The translations under genes were made by a program, and so were the position numbers. Positions 1 through 8,429 of a stretch of DNA of 64,000 nt are shown here, one piece after another. Position 1 is the first letter of the stretch. Each line of letters opens with the position of its first letter. Below the pieces are notes generated by a model. The model saw only the letters and a list, made by a program, of their open reading frames with translations. It had not been told where the DNA came from and made no database searches. This DNA comes from Maribacter huludaoensis. Its GTDB lineage: Bacteria; Bacteroidota; Bacteroidia; Flavobacteriales; Flavobacteriaceae. The stretch covers positions 1-64,000 of the forward strand of contig NZ_JARKMS010000005.1 of assembly GCF_029350945.1 (NCBI RefSeq), read 5' to 3'.

Positions 1-461
1 TAGAAACCCTAGTGACAATGACAGGTTCGATTTGGAAACATCGATACCAAGACTCTGTTTTAAACGCTTTTCCATTTATTCGGTTTTTAAGCTATAATTC
101 CCTTTATCATCCTTGCTCGCACTTGATTCGGTCTCTATCCAAAGGACCTAGGTACTGTCCGGATTCCAAGAAAATTATAGAAGGGCGGGATTTCTAAGAA
201 ACGATATTGTATTAAATAGTCTAGAACTCTTTGTCCCTCCTATTGTCAATGCTGATGTATTAGCCAAAGTAAATTTTTTAGACCGTTAGATTGGAATGTG
301 TTTAAACCTAAGCGATGATATCCATACTCAGTACCTAGCCAAACCATGTAATCACACATTTATTTAAGCTAATGGATTATTCTAAATATCTTATCTTCAA
401 CTATAGAAATAAACATACGAGCCGAAACGTTGTAAGAAAGCTCTAAAAATTATTGCACCGA
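1..461. other. gene-free left edge
   Basis: I see no convincing gene here. The only longer open frame (12-197, plus strand) has no recognisable family, no paired promoter and an unusual composition, and I do not believe it is expressed. The stretch could be intergenic sequence or the decayed end of an accessory gene lying left of the window. Confidence 0.5.
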
Positions 462-854
462 ATGGAATTTGATCGTACCGGAATAATATTATATACTCTT
501 GAATACAAAAAATGTGTGGATTTTTATGAAAATGTTTTAGGTCTCAAGAAAATGTTTGAGGGCGAAAATTTAACTTGTTTTGAATTTGGACACGCATATT
601 TGATGGTAGAATTGGACGATGAATACAATGGACAAAAAACGGGAATGGAAAGAACAAAAACTTGTTTGAGAATGAATGTTCCGAATGTAAAAATGTTTGC
701 AGAAAAATTGACCAGGAAAAATATAAAAGTGGATTACCAAGAACATTCTTGGGGAACAATAGCCAAATTTTACGACCCTGACGGAAACTTATGTGCATTT
801 AAGGACAGCAAAAAATTTGAAGAGCAAATTGCTGATATTAAAAGAATGGACTAA
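462..854 (+). CDS. VOC (glyoxalase/bleomycin resistance) family protein
   Basis: This encodes a 130-residue single VOC domain, a fold used for metal-dependent lyases, dioxygenases and drug-binding proteins. What I see is the beta-alpha opening with a FYENVLGL helix near residues 20-30, a GHAYLMVELD strand near the middle, and the typical closing FYDPDGNLCAF strand. The frame opens upstream with a TTG at 453, but the ATG at 462 gives the usual family start. Substrate cannot be inferred. It is followed by a small membrane protein gene with no clear link. A second VOC gene lies at 2339, but the two are different subfamilies. Confidence 0.8.
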   Translation: MEFDRTGIILYTLEYKKCVDFYENVLGLKKMFEGENLTCFEFGHAYLMVELDDEYNGQKTGMERTKTCLRMNVPNVKMFAEKLTRKNIKVDYQEHSWGTIAKFYDPDGNLCAFKDSKKFEEQIADIKRMD

Positions 855-889
855 TCAATAGCTCTAAAATTAAAATTCATTCGTTTGAA

Positions 890-1201
890 ATGAAAGGCAA
901 AACTATAGTAACCACATTTCTATTAATCCTAATCGGACTCTTAATAGCCTTCCATTTCACGCTATTTTCAGGAATGAATCCAATCCTAGATAAAATTTCC
1001 TTAGCTATTATGATTGTTATATTCATATGGAATCTAGCTCTTATATTTAGAGAGAAAAATACAAAGAATAAATTAGTTCATTTATCCATATTGTTTTTGG
1101 CTATAGTATTCGGTCTTAGTAAAGCCAAAGAATCTTTTGATTCACTTATTGAAGAAAATCCAAGAATTTATTATCAAACAGATACAGAATTAGAGAATTA
1201 A
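890..1201 (+). CDS. small three-helix membrane protein, unknown function
   Basis: The 103-residue product has three hydrophobic stretches, roughly residues 4-26, 34-51 and 62-77, and a hydrophilic acidic tail rich in Glu and Asp. It should sit in the inner membrane. I do not recognise the family and see no catalytic motif. The gene starts 36 bases after the VOC gene on the same strand, so the two could be cotranscribed. Nothing in the surroundings suggests a role. Confidence 0.65.
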   Translation: MKGKTIVTTFLLILIGLLIAFHFTLFSGMNPILDKISLAIMIVIFIWNLALIFREKNTKNKLVHLSILFLAIVFGLSKAKESFDSLIEENPRIYYQTDTELEN

Positions 1202-1451
1202 GTAATATAGCTCAAGACTCAAAGTCTCAACACAAATAGACTCTTGTTCTTAACCTTAAGTATAGTTATATTTAGAGAGTCCATCAATTCTTTAGGGTTT
1301 GGCATTCAACATTTAAATAAGAACAAAAAAAGTTTGTAATTAATTATATTTAAGACAATTTACTATCGCAGATCAAGCAATCTTTTTATGAATTATAAAA
1401 AATAGAAATAGCCTTATCCATAGCAAACCGCTACCGCATAAAAGAAACTAA

Positions 1452-2267
1452 GTGAAAACAAAAATTTATGAGCCAAACAGCGCTCTGGCCGACTTTATAA
1501 AGTGCTATTGGACATTGGAGAGTTCATTAGAAAACACACCTAAAAGAAATACGATAATTCCTGATGGAACCATGAAACTAATATTTCATTATGGTGACCT
1601 GTATTGGCATCATCCAAAGGATGGAAAAAGTTTCTTACAGCCAAGATGTTTTTTGATAGGACAACTTACAAAGCCTTATGTTGTTGAACCTGTAGGAGAA
1701 ACAGGTACTTTTGTAATTCGTTTTAATTCAAACGGTTTTTCACCTTTTACGGACATTCCAATAAAAGAAATGGAAAACAAACCTATTTCCTTAAAAAAAT
1801 TGTTCGGTGATAAAGGTGAAAAATTGGAATACGATATTTTAAATGCCAATAACACTGATGAACGCATTAAAATAGCCGAAACTTTTCTTTTTGCATTATT
1901 AAAGAGCAAAGAGGTAAAAGACCGTATAGTAAACGCTACAATTGAAGCAATAACGAAATACAAAGGACAGCTTTCTGTCAATGAACTATCTGATAGAGCT
2001 AGTCTAAGCCGTAGAATTTTAGCCAGAAAATTTTCTTCCAACATAGGGTTAAGCCCAAAACAACTTTCAAAAATTGTTAGACTACAAGCCTCTCTAAAAT
2101 CACTTTTAGAAAATGAGAATTCAAATTTAACAGATTTGACCTATGAGAATGAGTACTTTGACCAATCTCATTTTATTAAGGATTTTAAAGAGTTTACAGG
2201 GATTACACCTAAAGAATTTTACGGAGAAGAATTAAAAATGTCTTTGATTTTTGATGCTAAAAAATAG
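1452..2267 (+). CDS. AraC family transcriptional regulator
   Basis: The 271-residue protein has an N-terminal sensing domain of the DUF6597 kind (about residues 1-110, opening with YEPNSALADFIKCYWTLE) and a C-terminal AraC/XylS double helix-turn-helix (about 170-260). The second helix-turn-helix carries the familiar YFDQSHFIKDFKEFTGITPKEF signature. The start is a GTG at 1452, because no ATG lies upstream in frame and the N-terminal domain begins directly after it. It probably responds to a small ligand and controls nearby genes. The VOC gene 70 bases downstream is the natural candidate target or partner, but that is inference. Confidence 0.85.
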   Translation: MKTKIYEPNSALADFIKCYWTLESSLENTPKRNTIIPDGTMKLIFHYGDLYWHHPKDGKSFLQPRCFLIGQLTKPYVVEPVGETGTFVIRFNSNGFSPFTDIPIKEMENKPISLKKLFGDKGEKLEYDILNANNTDERIKIAETFLFALLKSKEVKDRIVNATIEAITKYKGQLSVNELSDRASLSRRILARKFSSNIGLSPKQLSKIVRLQASLKSLLENENSNLTDLTYENEYFDQSHFIKDFKEFTGITPKEFYGEELKMSLIFDAKK

Positions 2268-2338
2268 CATTGTCCCATTTTTACAATTTTAAGTCTCCCT
2301 GCATTCGCAAATTTGTAGGGAACTTAAAAACAATTAAA

Positions 2339-2713
2339 ATGAAAACTGTAAATCCTGTTTGTTGGTTTGATATTAATGTAGCCAACTTAGAAAGAGCTAA
2401 AAAATTTTATGAAACTGTTTTTGCCGTAACATTGACCAACTTACCTATTGAATGGGGAAAACAAGCCACATTCCCATTTGAAAATGATGGCGCAAATGCA
2501 ACCGGGGCTTTGGTAGAAAAAGAAAACTATGTTGCAAATGACAACAACACCGTTGTTTATTTTGCCTCTGTAGATTGTACCACGGAAGAAATGAGAATTG
2601 AAAGTGCAGGTGGAAAAATACTAAAATCAAAAACACCAATAGGTGAATTCGGCTTTATATCAATATTTTTAGATAGTGAAGGAAACACAATTGGTCTTCA
2701 CTCAAGAGAATAG
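2339..2713 (+). CDS. VOC family protein
   Basis: This 124-residue VOC domain protein opens with CWFDINVANLERAKKFYE and closes with FISIFLDSEGNTIGLHS, the regular ends of the fold. A longer frame begins at a TTG at 2270, but the ATG at 2339 fits the family and leaves a normal leader. It follows the AraC gene on the same strand, an arrangement common in this phylum. The ligand or reaction is unknown. A hairpin directly downstream probably ends the transcript. Confidence 0.82.
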   Translation: MKTVNPVCWFDINVANLERAKKFYETVFAVTLTNLPIEWGKQATFPFENDGANATGALVEKENYVANDNNTVVYFASVDCTTEEMRIESAGGKILKSKTPIGEFGFISIFLDSEGNTIGLHSRE

Positions 2714-2750
2714 GTGAAAGTAAAATCTTCCATATTAGTTTAGCGGTATA

Positions 2751-2800
2751 ATAAATAGACTTAAAGTTTCTAAATTAGATGCTTTAAGTTTATTTATTTT
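2751..2800 (+). terminator. probable terminator after the VOC gene
   Basis: The arms at 2751-2766 and 2782-2797 pair over 16 bases with one mismatch around a 15-base loop and run into a T-rich tract. The stem is AT-rich, so strength is uncertain. Confidence 0.5.
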
Positions 2801-2985
2801 ATCAGTGTTTTTTTAAAGCAAAACATATTACTGGCATAATGATATCTTATTTATGAGGGCAACTTTAGGTTTTGCTAAAATACACCCCCTCTCCCATTAC
2901 ATTTTTAACCAATTTAATTATACTATTTTCATCTTTAGAATTTTTAGAAATTCAATATTGACTATAGGCATTTAACACATTTAAA

Positions 2986-3786
2986 ATGAATTTAAAGTAC
3001 ACTTTGGGATACATCTTAACTATTCCACTTTTACCAATTATGTACTTTCAAGGCAAAAGAATTAAAAAATCAGTTCCTAGGCTGCCAGAGGCCACAGGTA
3101 TTGAAGGCTGTTCTACAGTATCTACCAATACAATATTACAAATGCTTACCATTGGTGAAAGTACTATTGCCGGTGTAGGTGTCCAAACCCACGAAGAGGG
3201 ATTTACCGGGGCACTAGCTCATGAACTGGCTACCGCACTAGACACAAGTGTAAATTGGAAAGTTTATGCCAAAAGTGGGTATACCGCAAAAAATATAAAT
3301 GACAAAATTATTAATCTTATTACAGAAAAAAGTACAGATCTAATAGTAATAGGCCTTGGTGGTAACGATGCTTTTGAACTGAACTCACCTAAAAAATGGA
3401 ACAATGATATTCGTAAGTTAATAGATAGTCTTAGAAGTAGATTTAAAAGTACTCCTATTGTTTTTACAAACATGCCGCCTATTAAAGAATTCCCTGCTTT
3501 TACATCACTGATAAAGTTTACCATCGGAAATTTAGTTGATATTCTTGGTGATGAATTAAATACAATTGTAAAAGATTATGAAAAGGTGTATTACTACGCT
3601 TTAAAACCATCTAGTAAAGACTATATACAGAGGTATAATTTGAAGTTACAACCTTCTGACTTTTTTATAGATGGCGTACATCCATCAAAGCAAACGTATC
3701 AGATTTGGGCAAGAGACATAGCTAACTTTATTACGGTATCAGATGAAATTAAAAATAACTTGGGCTTAGGACCATCAACCATTTAA
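2986..3786 (+). CDS. SGNH/GDSL-type esterase or lipase
   Basis: The 266-residue protein has the blocks of an SGNH hydrolase: the nucleophile block GES with Ser at 59, GGND at about 125-128, and the acid-base block DGVHPS with Asp 229 and His 232. The oxyanion Gly is less obvious. The N-terminus is hydrophobic (about residues 5-22) and looks like a membrane anchor or uncleaved signal, which would place the catalytic domain outside the cytoplasm. Its substrate, an ester of a lipid, sugar or small metabolite, cannot be predicted. It lies 9 bases before an unknown gene on the same strand, so the two are probably cotranscribed. Confidence 0.82.
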   Translation: MNLKYTLGYILTIPLLPIMYFQGKRIKKSVPRLPEATGIEGCSTVSTNTILQMLTIGESTIAGVGVQTHEEGFTGALAHELATALDTSVNWKVYAKSGYTAKNINDKIINLITEKSTDLIVIGLGGNDAFELNSPKKWNNDIRKLIDSLRSRFKSTPIVFTNMPPIKEFPAFTSLIKFTIGNLVDILGDELNTIVKDYEKVYYYALKPSSKDYIQRYNLKLQPSDFFIDGVHPSKQTYQIWARDIANFITVSDEIKNNLGLGPSTI

Positions 3787-3795
3787 AATAAATTA

Positions 3796-4254
3796 ATGAG
3801 CATTATCAGCTTGCTTTTGGGCAAAAAGAAAACTATTAATCACCCTAAATTAGGCATAATTAAAAGTGATAGAATAAGAGGCAATAAACTAACCAAAACA
3901 TATACGTGGCGCGGCGGCATTATAATAGGCAACAATACTATAAAAACACAATTTTATTTAGAAGGTAAAAACTCCTCACCCTTTAGCAACCAAATAGACT
4001 TTGTTTGCCAACTTATAGAAAATTGGGATAAACAGTTTCTACCCAAAATAGAAGAAGAAATTGTACAAGAAAAAATTAATACAATTAAAGCATTTTCTAA
4101 TTGGAGAAATGATTTTTACCTCGCTGCAATTTATGCAAGAAATGACAAAAGCTCAGATTTTGAATTAACATTAGAATCCAAAAACGAAAACATTACAGAT
4201 ACCATGGGTATAGAGGTCAAAAATGGGCTCATTACCAAAGTATCGGTATATTAA
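3796..4254 (+). CDS. conserved hypothetical protein
   Basis: The 152-residue product has no signal peptide and no transmembrane helix. It has a beta-rich first part (a TYTWRGGIIIG strand pair), a helical middle with many Glu and Lys, and a short beta-like end with GIEVKNGLITK. I do not recognise it with confidence. The start lies 9 bases after the SGNH hydrolase stop, which suggests cotranscription, but no functional link follows from the sequence. Confidence 0.6.
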   Translation: MSIISLLLGKKKTINHPKLGIIKSDRIRGNKLTKTYTWRGGIIIGNNTIKTQFYLEGKNSSPFSNQIDFVCQLIENWDKQFLPKIEEEIVQEKINTIKAFSNWRNDFYLAAIYARNDKSSDFELTLESKNENITDTMGIEVKNGLITKVSVY

Positions 4255-4415
4255 TATCTGATTGAGAACAGCAGTATTTAGATATTAAAAAAGAAATATT
4301 TCAAACCAAAACATAGAAACACACGCTAAATATTTCTACTTAAAAAAATTTATAATACATTTTTTAAATCTTACTAATTAAAAAATTGAATAGATAGTTT
4401 CGTTAAATTTATACT

Positions 4416-5480
4416 ATGGATAAAATAGCGATATTATACCAAGCCCAATTACCTCCTATTAAAGAAGGTATTCAAAAACCTATGAAACCTGGAGGCTATG
4501 CAGATAGCGGAGCGGATATAGCTTTTGCATTATTAAAAAACCAATATCATGTAATTACACCTGTAGAACATCCAAATGAAAATATTGACAAGGATTGGGT
4601 TTTTCCAGACACAGAAGATGGTATTAAAAATGCATTGAATAAAGGAGCAAACATCTTTTGGTTGAATACGGTGCTCTATAACCACCACAACATTGAAAAA
4701 TTTTATAACAAAGACCTCTTTATTGTAGGGCAAACACCATCCTTAGTAGATACTTTTGATGATAAAATGTATACCAATTATATTTTAGCTACCAACAATA
4801 TACCTATCCCCAAAAATCAACTCATTACCAATGAAGATTACAATAACCTTTCATTGGACTTAAAATTTCCTTTAGTATTAAAACCTATAAGAGGAAGAGG
4901 AAGTCAAGGTGTAACGAAAATCAATAACCACAAAGATCTTTTAGATAGGTTACCTGCTATGTTTTCAAACAATGCCTATGGCACCGCTGTTTACATTGAA
5001 GAATTTTTAATTGGAAAGGAAATAACAATTACCGTAATGCCTAAAGGGAATTACATGGTAAATGGTAAAGAATTGTTTTATGATAGGCCATGGTGCTTAC
5101 CTGCTGTAGAAAGATATAATCATGATAATGGTATTGCCCCTTATAATGGAACAGTTGCTGTTATGGAAAACAGTAAAGTACTAAGTGATGCAGAGTTACA
5201 GAGTAATGAAATTCTAGAAGTTTATGAACATTGCGTTAAATCTGCAGAGATAATAGATATTAAAGCTCCAATTAGAATAGATTGCAGATCTAACAGTACA
5301 GGAAAATATTATTTATTTGACCTTAATATGAAACCGAATATGACCGGCCCCTCAAGGTCCCACAGAAATAATCAAGACAGTTTAACGTTACTATCTGCAA
5401 GAAAAATAGGATGGAATTATATTGATCTTTTGAGCAACATCCTGAACCAAAAATGGAACTCGGCATCTATGGACAAGTAA
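4416..5480 (+). CDS. ATP-grasp enzyme, D-Ala-D-Ala ligase-like
   Basis: The 354-residue protein shows the ATP-grasp layout. It has an N-terminal pre-ATP domain, an ATP-binding strand FPLVLKPI with Lys 156, the glycine-rich loop RGRGSQGV, and the metal-binding strand FDLNMKPNMTGPS near residue 305-317 that supplies Asp and Asn ligands. Family members join a carboxylate to an amine through an acylphosphate. The substrate is unknown, and I see nothing specific for peptidoglycan. It stands 17 bases before the OsmC-family gene on the same strand. Related ATP-grasp enzymes make small peptides or modified amino acids, so a small redox or resistance metabolite is possible but unproven. Confidence 0.75.
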   Translation: MDKIAILYQAQLPPIKEGIQKPMKPGGYADSGADIAFALLKNQYHVITPVEHPNENIDKDWVFPDTEDGIKNALNKGANIFWLNTVLYNHHNIEKFYNKDLFIVGQTPSLVDTFDDKMYTNYILATNNIPIPKNQLITNEDYNNLSLDLKFPLVLKPIRGRGSQGVTKINNHKDLLDRLPAMFSNNAYGTAVYIEEFLIGKEITITVMPKGNYMVNGKELFYDRPWCLPAVERYNHDNGIAPYNGTVAVMENSKVLSDAELQSNEILEVYEHCVKSAEIIDIKAPIRIDCRSNSTGKYYLFDLNMKPNMTGPSRSHRNNQDSLTLLSARKIGWNYIDLLSNILNQKWNSASMDK

Positions 5481-5497
5481 ACAACAAGCACTTTAAA

Positions 5498-5968
5498 ATG
5501 AAAAGTCACAAATACGAAATAAAAGTTGAGTGGACAGGTAACGAGGGAAACGGAACTTTAAACTATACCTCTTACAACCGTAATCACGAAATTACATCCG
5601 TTGGTAAATATGATGCAATTCATGGGTCATCAGATCCATCATTTTTGGGGGACAAATCAAAATATAACCCAGAAGATCTTTTTCTGTCTTCAATAACAGC
5701 ATGTCATATGCTATGGTATTTACATTTATGTTCCGTACATAAAATTATAGTAACTGCATATGAGGATAATGCTACGGGAACAATGGCGGAAGATAATAAC
5801 GGTAGCGGAAGATTTACAGAAGTTACCCTTAACCCTACCGTTAGAATTTCGGATAAAAGCAGAATGCAAGAAGCTAAAGAATTACATGAAGAAGCTAATA
5901 AAATGTGTTTTATTGCCAATTCTTGCAACTTTGAAATTAAACATAAACCTAATATTGTTTCAGATTAA
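5498..5968 (+). CDS. OsmC family (organic hydroperoxide) protein
   Basis: The 156-residue protein resembles OsmC/Ohr thiol peroxidases. It has an N-terminal beta sheet including GSSDPSFLGD, the first cysteine in SSITACHMLW on the central helix, and the second in MCFIANSC near the C-terminus. These proteins reduce organic peroxides with the cysteine pair. I chose the ATG at 5498 over an upstream one at 5453 that overlaps the ATP-grasp gene, because KYEIKVEWTG is the normal family opening. The short spacing to the ATP-grasp gene suggests an operon. The first Cys lies in ACH rather than the usual ACF context, so activity is probable, not certain. Confidence 0.82.
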   Translation: MKSHKYEIKVEWTGNEGNGTLNYTSYNRNHEITSVGKYDAIHGSSDPSFLGDKSKYNPEDLFLSSITACHMLWYLHLCSVHKIIVTAYEDNATGTMAEDNNGSGRFTEVTLNPTVRISDKSRMQEAKELHEEANKMCFIANSCNFEIKHKPNIVSD

Positions 5969-6153
5969 GACTCATAGAAAAATATATGTACACCGTATTA
6001 TACATTTATAAAACATAGGCTATAAAACTAGATATAAGGCTATTACACCAGAACACTACTACCCCATAATACCAATTTATAATACCACCTTTCCTTTTTG
6101 CATCCTATGTTTTCAACAGAAAAATCAAAAATCTTAATTTTATATTAAATATT

Positions 6154-6171
6154 TTACCAATCGTTCGGTAA
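6154..6171. promoter_or_regulatory. candidate TetR operator, copy 1
   Basis: TTACCAATCGTTCGGTAA is an imperfect inverted repeat; 6 of 8 positions pair. Its right half is identical to the right half of the repeat at 6779-6796. It lies 14 bases upstream of the TAnnTTTG box of the TetR gene, where binding would block transcription. Confidence 0.65.
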
Positions 6172-6184
6172 TTAAAAATAATAT

Positions 6185-6192
6185 TACATTTG
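6185..6192 (+). promoter_or_regulatory. -7 promoter box of the TetR gene
   Basis: TACATTTG matches the Bacteroidota -7 consensus TAnnTTTG. It ends only 4 bases before the ATG, so the transcript would be leaderless or nearly so. Confidence 0.5.
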
Positions 6193-6196
6193 TACC

Positions 6197-6760
6197 ATGA
6201 GACCACAAAAGGTATTGGACATAGATATATTAACAGGGTTAACAAAAGTCTTTAGATCAAGAGGCTATGAAGGTGCTAGCTTAAAGGAATTATCAGAAGC
6301 TACCGGTCTTAAAAAAGCTAGTTTATATCATAGGTTTCCTAACGGCAAGCAAGAAATGGCAGATGCTGTATTGCAACACTTAGAAGATTGGGTTACCAAC
6401 AATGTTTTTAATACACTATTGGACACCAACCTTGACCCATCTACTAGATTAAAAGAAGGCTTATCCGCAATTAGAACTTTATATGATGGTGGTAAAAACA
6501 TCTGCATTTTTCGTGCACTTTCTATGCAAGCCGGCATTGAACTATTTGAAGAGCAGATCAACCAAGGAATGACCGCATACCTTTCTGCCTTTAAAGAAAT
6601 AGGTATTGCCTTAAAATTAACTCCAGCAGCAGCAGAAGAAAAGGCCTTGCAAGTATTGATAGAAATACAAGGAAGCTTAATTGTAACCAAGGGCTTAGGA
6701 GATATCAGTATTTTTGACAAAACCCTACAGAACATTGAACACAAGTATCTAAAGCCATAA
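6197..6760 (+). CDS. TetR/AcrR family transcriptional repressor
   Basis: The 187-residue protein has an N-terminal TetR helix-turn-helix (about residues 8-55: VFRSRGYEGASLKELSEATGLKKASLYHRFPNGK) and a helical ligand-binding C-terminal part. TetR proteins usually repress their own gene and a neighbour until a small ligand binds. Here a near-palindrome lies in its own promoter and a better copy lies in front of the DUF1348 gene directly downstream, which fits autoregulation plus control of that gene. The likely regulon is the DUF1348, lipoprotein-leader and epoxide-hydrolase-like genes. The inducer is unknown. Confidence 0.9.
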   Translation: MRPQKVLDIDILTGLTKVFRSRGYEGASLKELSEATGLKKASLYHRFPNGKQEMADAVLQHLEDWVTNNVFNTLLDTNLDPSTRLKEGLSAIRTLYDGGKNICIFRALSMQAGIELFEEQINQGMTAYLSAFKEIGIALKLTPAAAEEKALQVLIEIQGSLIVTKGLGDISIFDKTLQNIEHKYLKP

Positions 6761-6778
6761 AAAATTTAACACTATATT

Positions 6779-6796
6779 TTACCGAATGTTCGGTAA
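6779..6796. promoter_or_regulatory. candidate TetR operator, copy 2
   Basis: TTACCGAATGTTCGGTAA is an inverted repeat with two perfect 8-base arms around a 2-base centre. It lies 14 bases before the ATG of the DUF1348 gene and shares its right half with the repeat in front of the TetR gene. Confidence 0.75.
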
Positions 6797-6810
6797 TAAA
6801 TTCTTGAACT

Positions 6811-7218
6811 ATGAAAAAGTACCCGTTACCCCCTTTTACAGAAGAAACAGCAAAACAAAAAGTACAATTGGCAGAGGATGCCTGGAACAGCAAAGACCCA
6901 ATAAAGGTTTCCATGGCATATACCGTTGACACCGAGTGGCGCAATAGAAGCCAGTTCATTAATGGTAGAAATGAAGTGCAACAATTTTTAGAACACAAAT
7001 GGACCAATGAACAAAACTACAAGCTAAAAAAAGAGCTATGGAGCTATCATGGTAATCGAATAGCCGTAAGATTTGAATATGAATATCAAAATCAAAAAGG
7101 ACAATGGTATCGTGCTTACGGTAATGAAAACTGGGAATTTGACGAAAATGGATTAATGCAAAAAAGATATGCAAGTATTAATGATTTAACAATTAAAGAA
7201 AACGAAAGAACATTATAA
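6811..7218 (+). CDS. DUF1348 (NTF2-like, SnoaL-type) protein
   Basis: The 135-residue protein belongs to the DUF1348 group of nuclear transport factor 2-like folds. It has [19 protein letters not shown], a [14 protein letters not shown] strand, [17 protein letters not shown], and [30 protein letters not shown]. The cone-shaped NTF2 fold often binds small hydrophobic molecules, but this group has no assigned reaction that I know of. It is preceded by a perfect TetR-type operator and followed by the lipoprotein leader and hydrolase genes. It is therefore probably part of a ligand-induced detoxification set. Confidence 0.85.
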   Translation: MKKYPLPPFTEETAKQKVQLAEDAWNSKDPIKVSMAYTVDTEWRNRSQFINGRNEVQQFLEHKWTNEQNYKLKKELWSYHGNRIAVRFEYEYQNQKGQWYRAYGNENWEFDENGLMQKRYASINDLTIKENERTL

Positions 7219-7335
7219 ATGAGAACAATTAACCTTATATGCATCTTGGCATTGACACTAACAACATCATGTCAACAACAAAACACCACACAAAAAAACA
7301 AAGCATCTTTAATCATAAAAAACACAAAACAATGA
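7219..7335 (+). CDS. 38-residue lipoprotein leader peptide gene
   Basis: An ATG directly after the DUF1348 stop opens a 38-codon frame. The product starts MRTINLICILALTLTTSC, a clear lipoprotein signal with a lipobox ending in Cys 18, followed by a short Gln/Asn/Lys-rich tail. Its TGA at 7333 overlaps the ATG of the hydrolase at 7332 (ATGA). It is either a tiny real lipoprotein or the separated export signal of a hydrolase that was once a lipoprotein. A frame change in the linker would explain the arrangement. The overlap would allow translational coupling. Confidence 0.6.
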   Translation: MRTINLICILALTLTTSCQQQNTTQKNKASLIIKNTKQ

Positions 7336-8195
7336 ACACAATACAGTATAAAAAAGAAAATGTAAAGGGAGTAAACATTGCCTATAGAGAGGCTGGTGAT
7401 CCAAGTAACCCCACCATTGTACTATTACATGGTTTTCCTTCTTCATCGCACCAATATAGAAAAGTCTTAAATCAACTTTCTAATGAGTTTCATTTAATAG
7501 CACCGGATTATCCTGGTTTTGGAAACAGTGATTTTCCTTCTCAGAATGATTATCTATATACATTTGACCATATAGCTGAAACAATCAATTCTTTTTTAGA
7601 ATCTAAAGCTATAGATAAATATGCTATTATGATTCAAGACTATGGTGCCCCAATTGGATTTAGAATAGCAACCGCACATCCTGGTAGAATAACTGCAATA
7701 GTCAATCAAAACGGAAATGCCTACGAAGGAGGTCTAGGACAAGCCTGGAAAACTACTAAGAAATTTTGGTCCAATAGAAACAAGGAAACCGAAAAGGCCT
7801 TATTACCATCTTTTTCATTGGAAGGGTTAGAATGGCAGTACACGCACGGCACTAGAAACCCAGAAAACGTGAATCCGGACACCTGGCATTTAGATTTCTT
7901 AAGACTGTCTAGACCAAATGCACATGCCGTAAACCTAGATCTGTTTTATGATTATCAAAATAATGTAAAACTATACCCTAAATGGCAACAGTATTTACGC
8001 GATAACCAACCTCCACTATTGATCGTATGGGGTAAAAATGATGCTTTCTTTCCTGAAAGTGGTGCCCAAGCCTTTAAAAAAGATGTAAAAAATATAGACT
8101 ACAACATTTATGATACCGGACACTTTGCACTGGAAGAAGACGGCAACGACATCATAGAGAAAATGAGGTCATTCTTAAATAAAAACGTACGATAA
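7332..8195 (+). CDS. alpha/beta hydrolase, epoxide hydrolase/haloalkane dehalogenase-like
   Basis: The 287-residue protein is an alpha/beta hydrolase with oxyanion motif HGFP, a nucleophile elbow MIQDYGAPIG in which the nucleophile is Asp, and a catalytic His in DTGHFALEEDG. Asp with HGFP points to epoxide hydrolases or haloalkane dehalogenases rather than Ser esterases. The frame can be extended to 7239, but that part reads the leader gene in the wrong frame, so I use the ATG at 7332. Without the leader gene it would stay in the cytoplasm. It is the last gene of the putative TetR-controlled group and is followed by a strong terminator. Confidence 0.82.
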   Translation: MNTIQYKKENVKGVNIAYREAGDPSNPTIVLLHGFPSSSHQYRKVLNQLSNEFHLIAPDYPGFGNSDFPSQNDYLYTFDHIAETINSFLESKAIDKYAIMIQDYGAPIGFRIATAHPGRITAIVNQNGNAYEGGLGQAWKTTKKFWSNRNKETEKALLPSFSLEGLEWQYTHGTRNPENVNPDTWHLDFLRLSRPNAHAVNLDLFYDYQNNVKLYPKWQQYLRDNQPPLLIVWGKNDAFFPESGAQAFKKDVKNIDYNIYDTGHFALEEDGNDIIEKMRSFLNKNVR

Positions 8196-8215
8196 ATAAT
8201 ATCGGTTTACAAAAC

Positions 8216-8247
8216 AAAGCGGCTATGGGTTATACCCTAGCCGCTTT
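8216..8247 (+). terminator. rho-independent terminator after the hydrolase
   Basis: AAAGCGGCTA and TAGCCGCTTT form a perfect 10-base outer stem, with a further GGGT/ACCC pairing inside, followed by a T-rich tract. Confidence 0.85.
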
Positions 8248-8343
8248 TGTTTTTAGTATATCTTAACGAAATGTATTTTTTCTTTAAAAATTAAGCCATT
8301 AAATTAACCTACAATTTTATGAATCAAGAAAGAAAACATCCCC

Positions 8344-8360
8344 TTAAGTTATTAACTTAA
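8344..8360. promoter_or_regulatory. perfect 8+1+8 inverted repeat upstream of the SDR gene
   Basis: TTAAGTTATTAACTTAA reads the same on both strands around a central T. It lies about 70 bases before the SDR start, a plausible operator position. AT-rich palindromes arise by chance in this genome, so the call is weak. Confidence 0.35.
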
Positions 8361-8429
8361 CCTTACAAAAGTCATTTACATTTAGCTTGCATCTTTCTTA
8401 GATCAGTAATAATCTTTAAATAAAACAAC

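Noticed and set aside
12..197. Open frame of 61 codons at the left edge
   Set aside because: No family resemblance, no promoter and no conserved partner; composition does not look like the neighbouring proteins.
5760..6011. 83-codon plus-strand frame overlapping the OsmC gene
   Set aside because: It lies in another frame of a clear OsmC gene and has no family features.
7239..7331. Upstream extension of the hydrolase frame
   Set aside because: This part reads the lipoprotein leader gene out of frame and its His/Lys/Thr-rich product looks non-coding; the ATG at 7332 is the better start.
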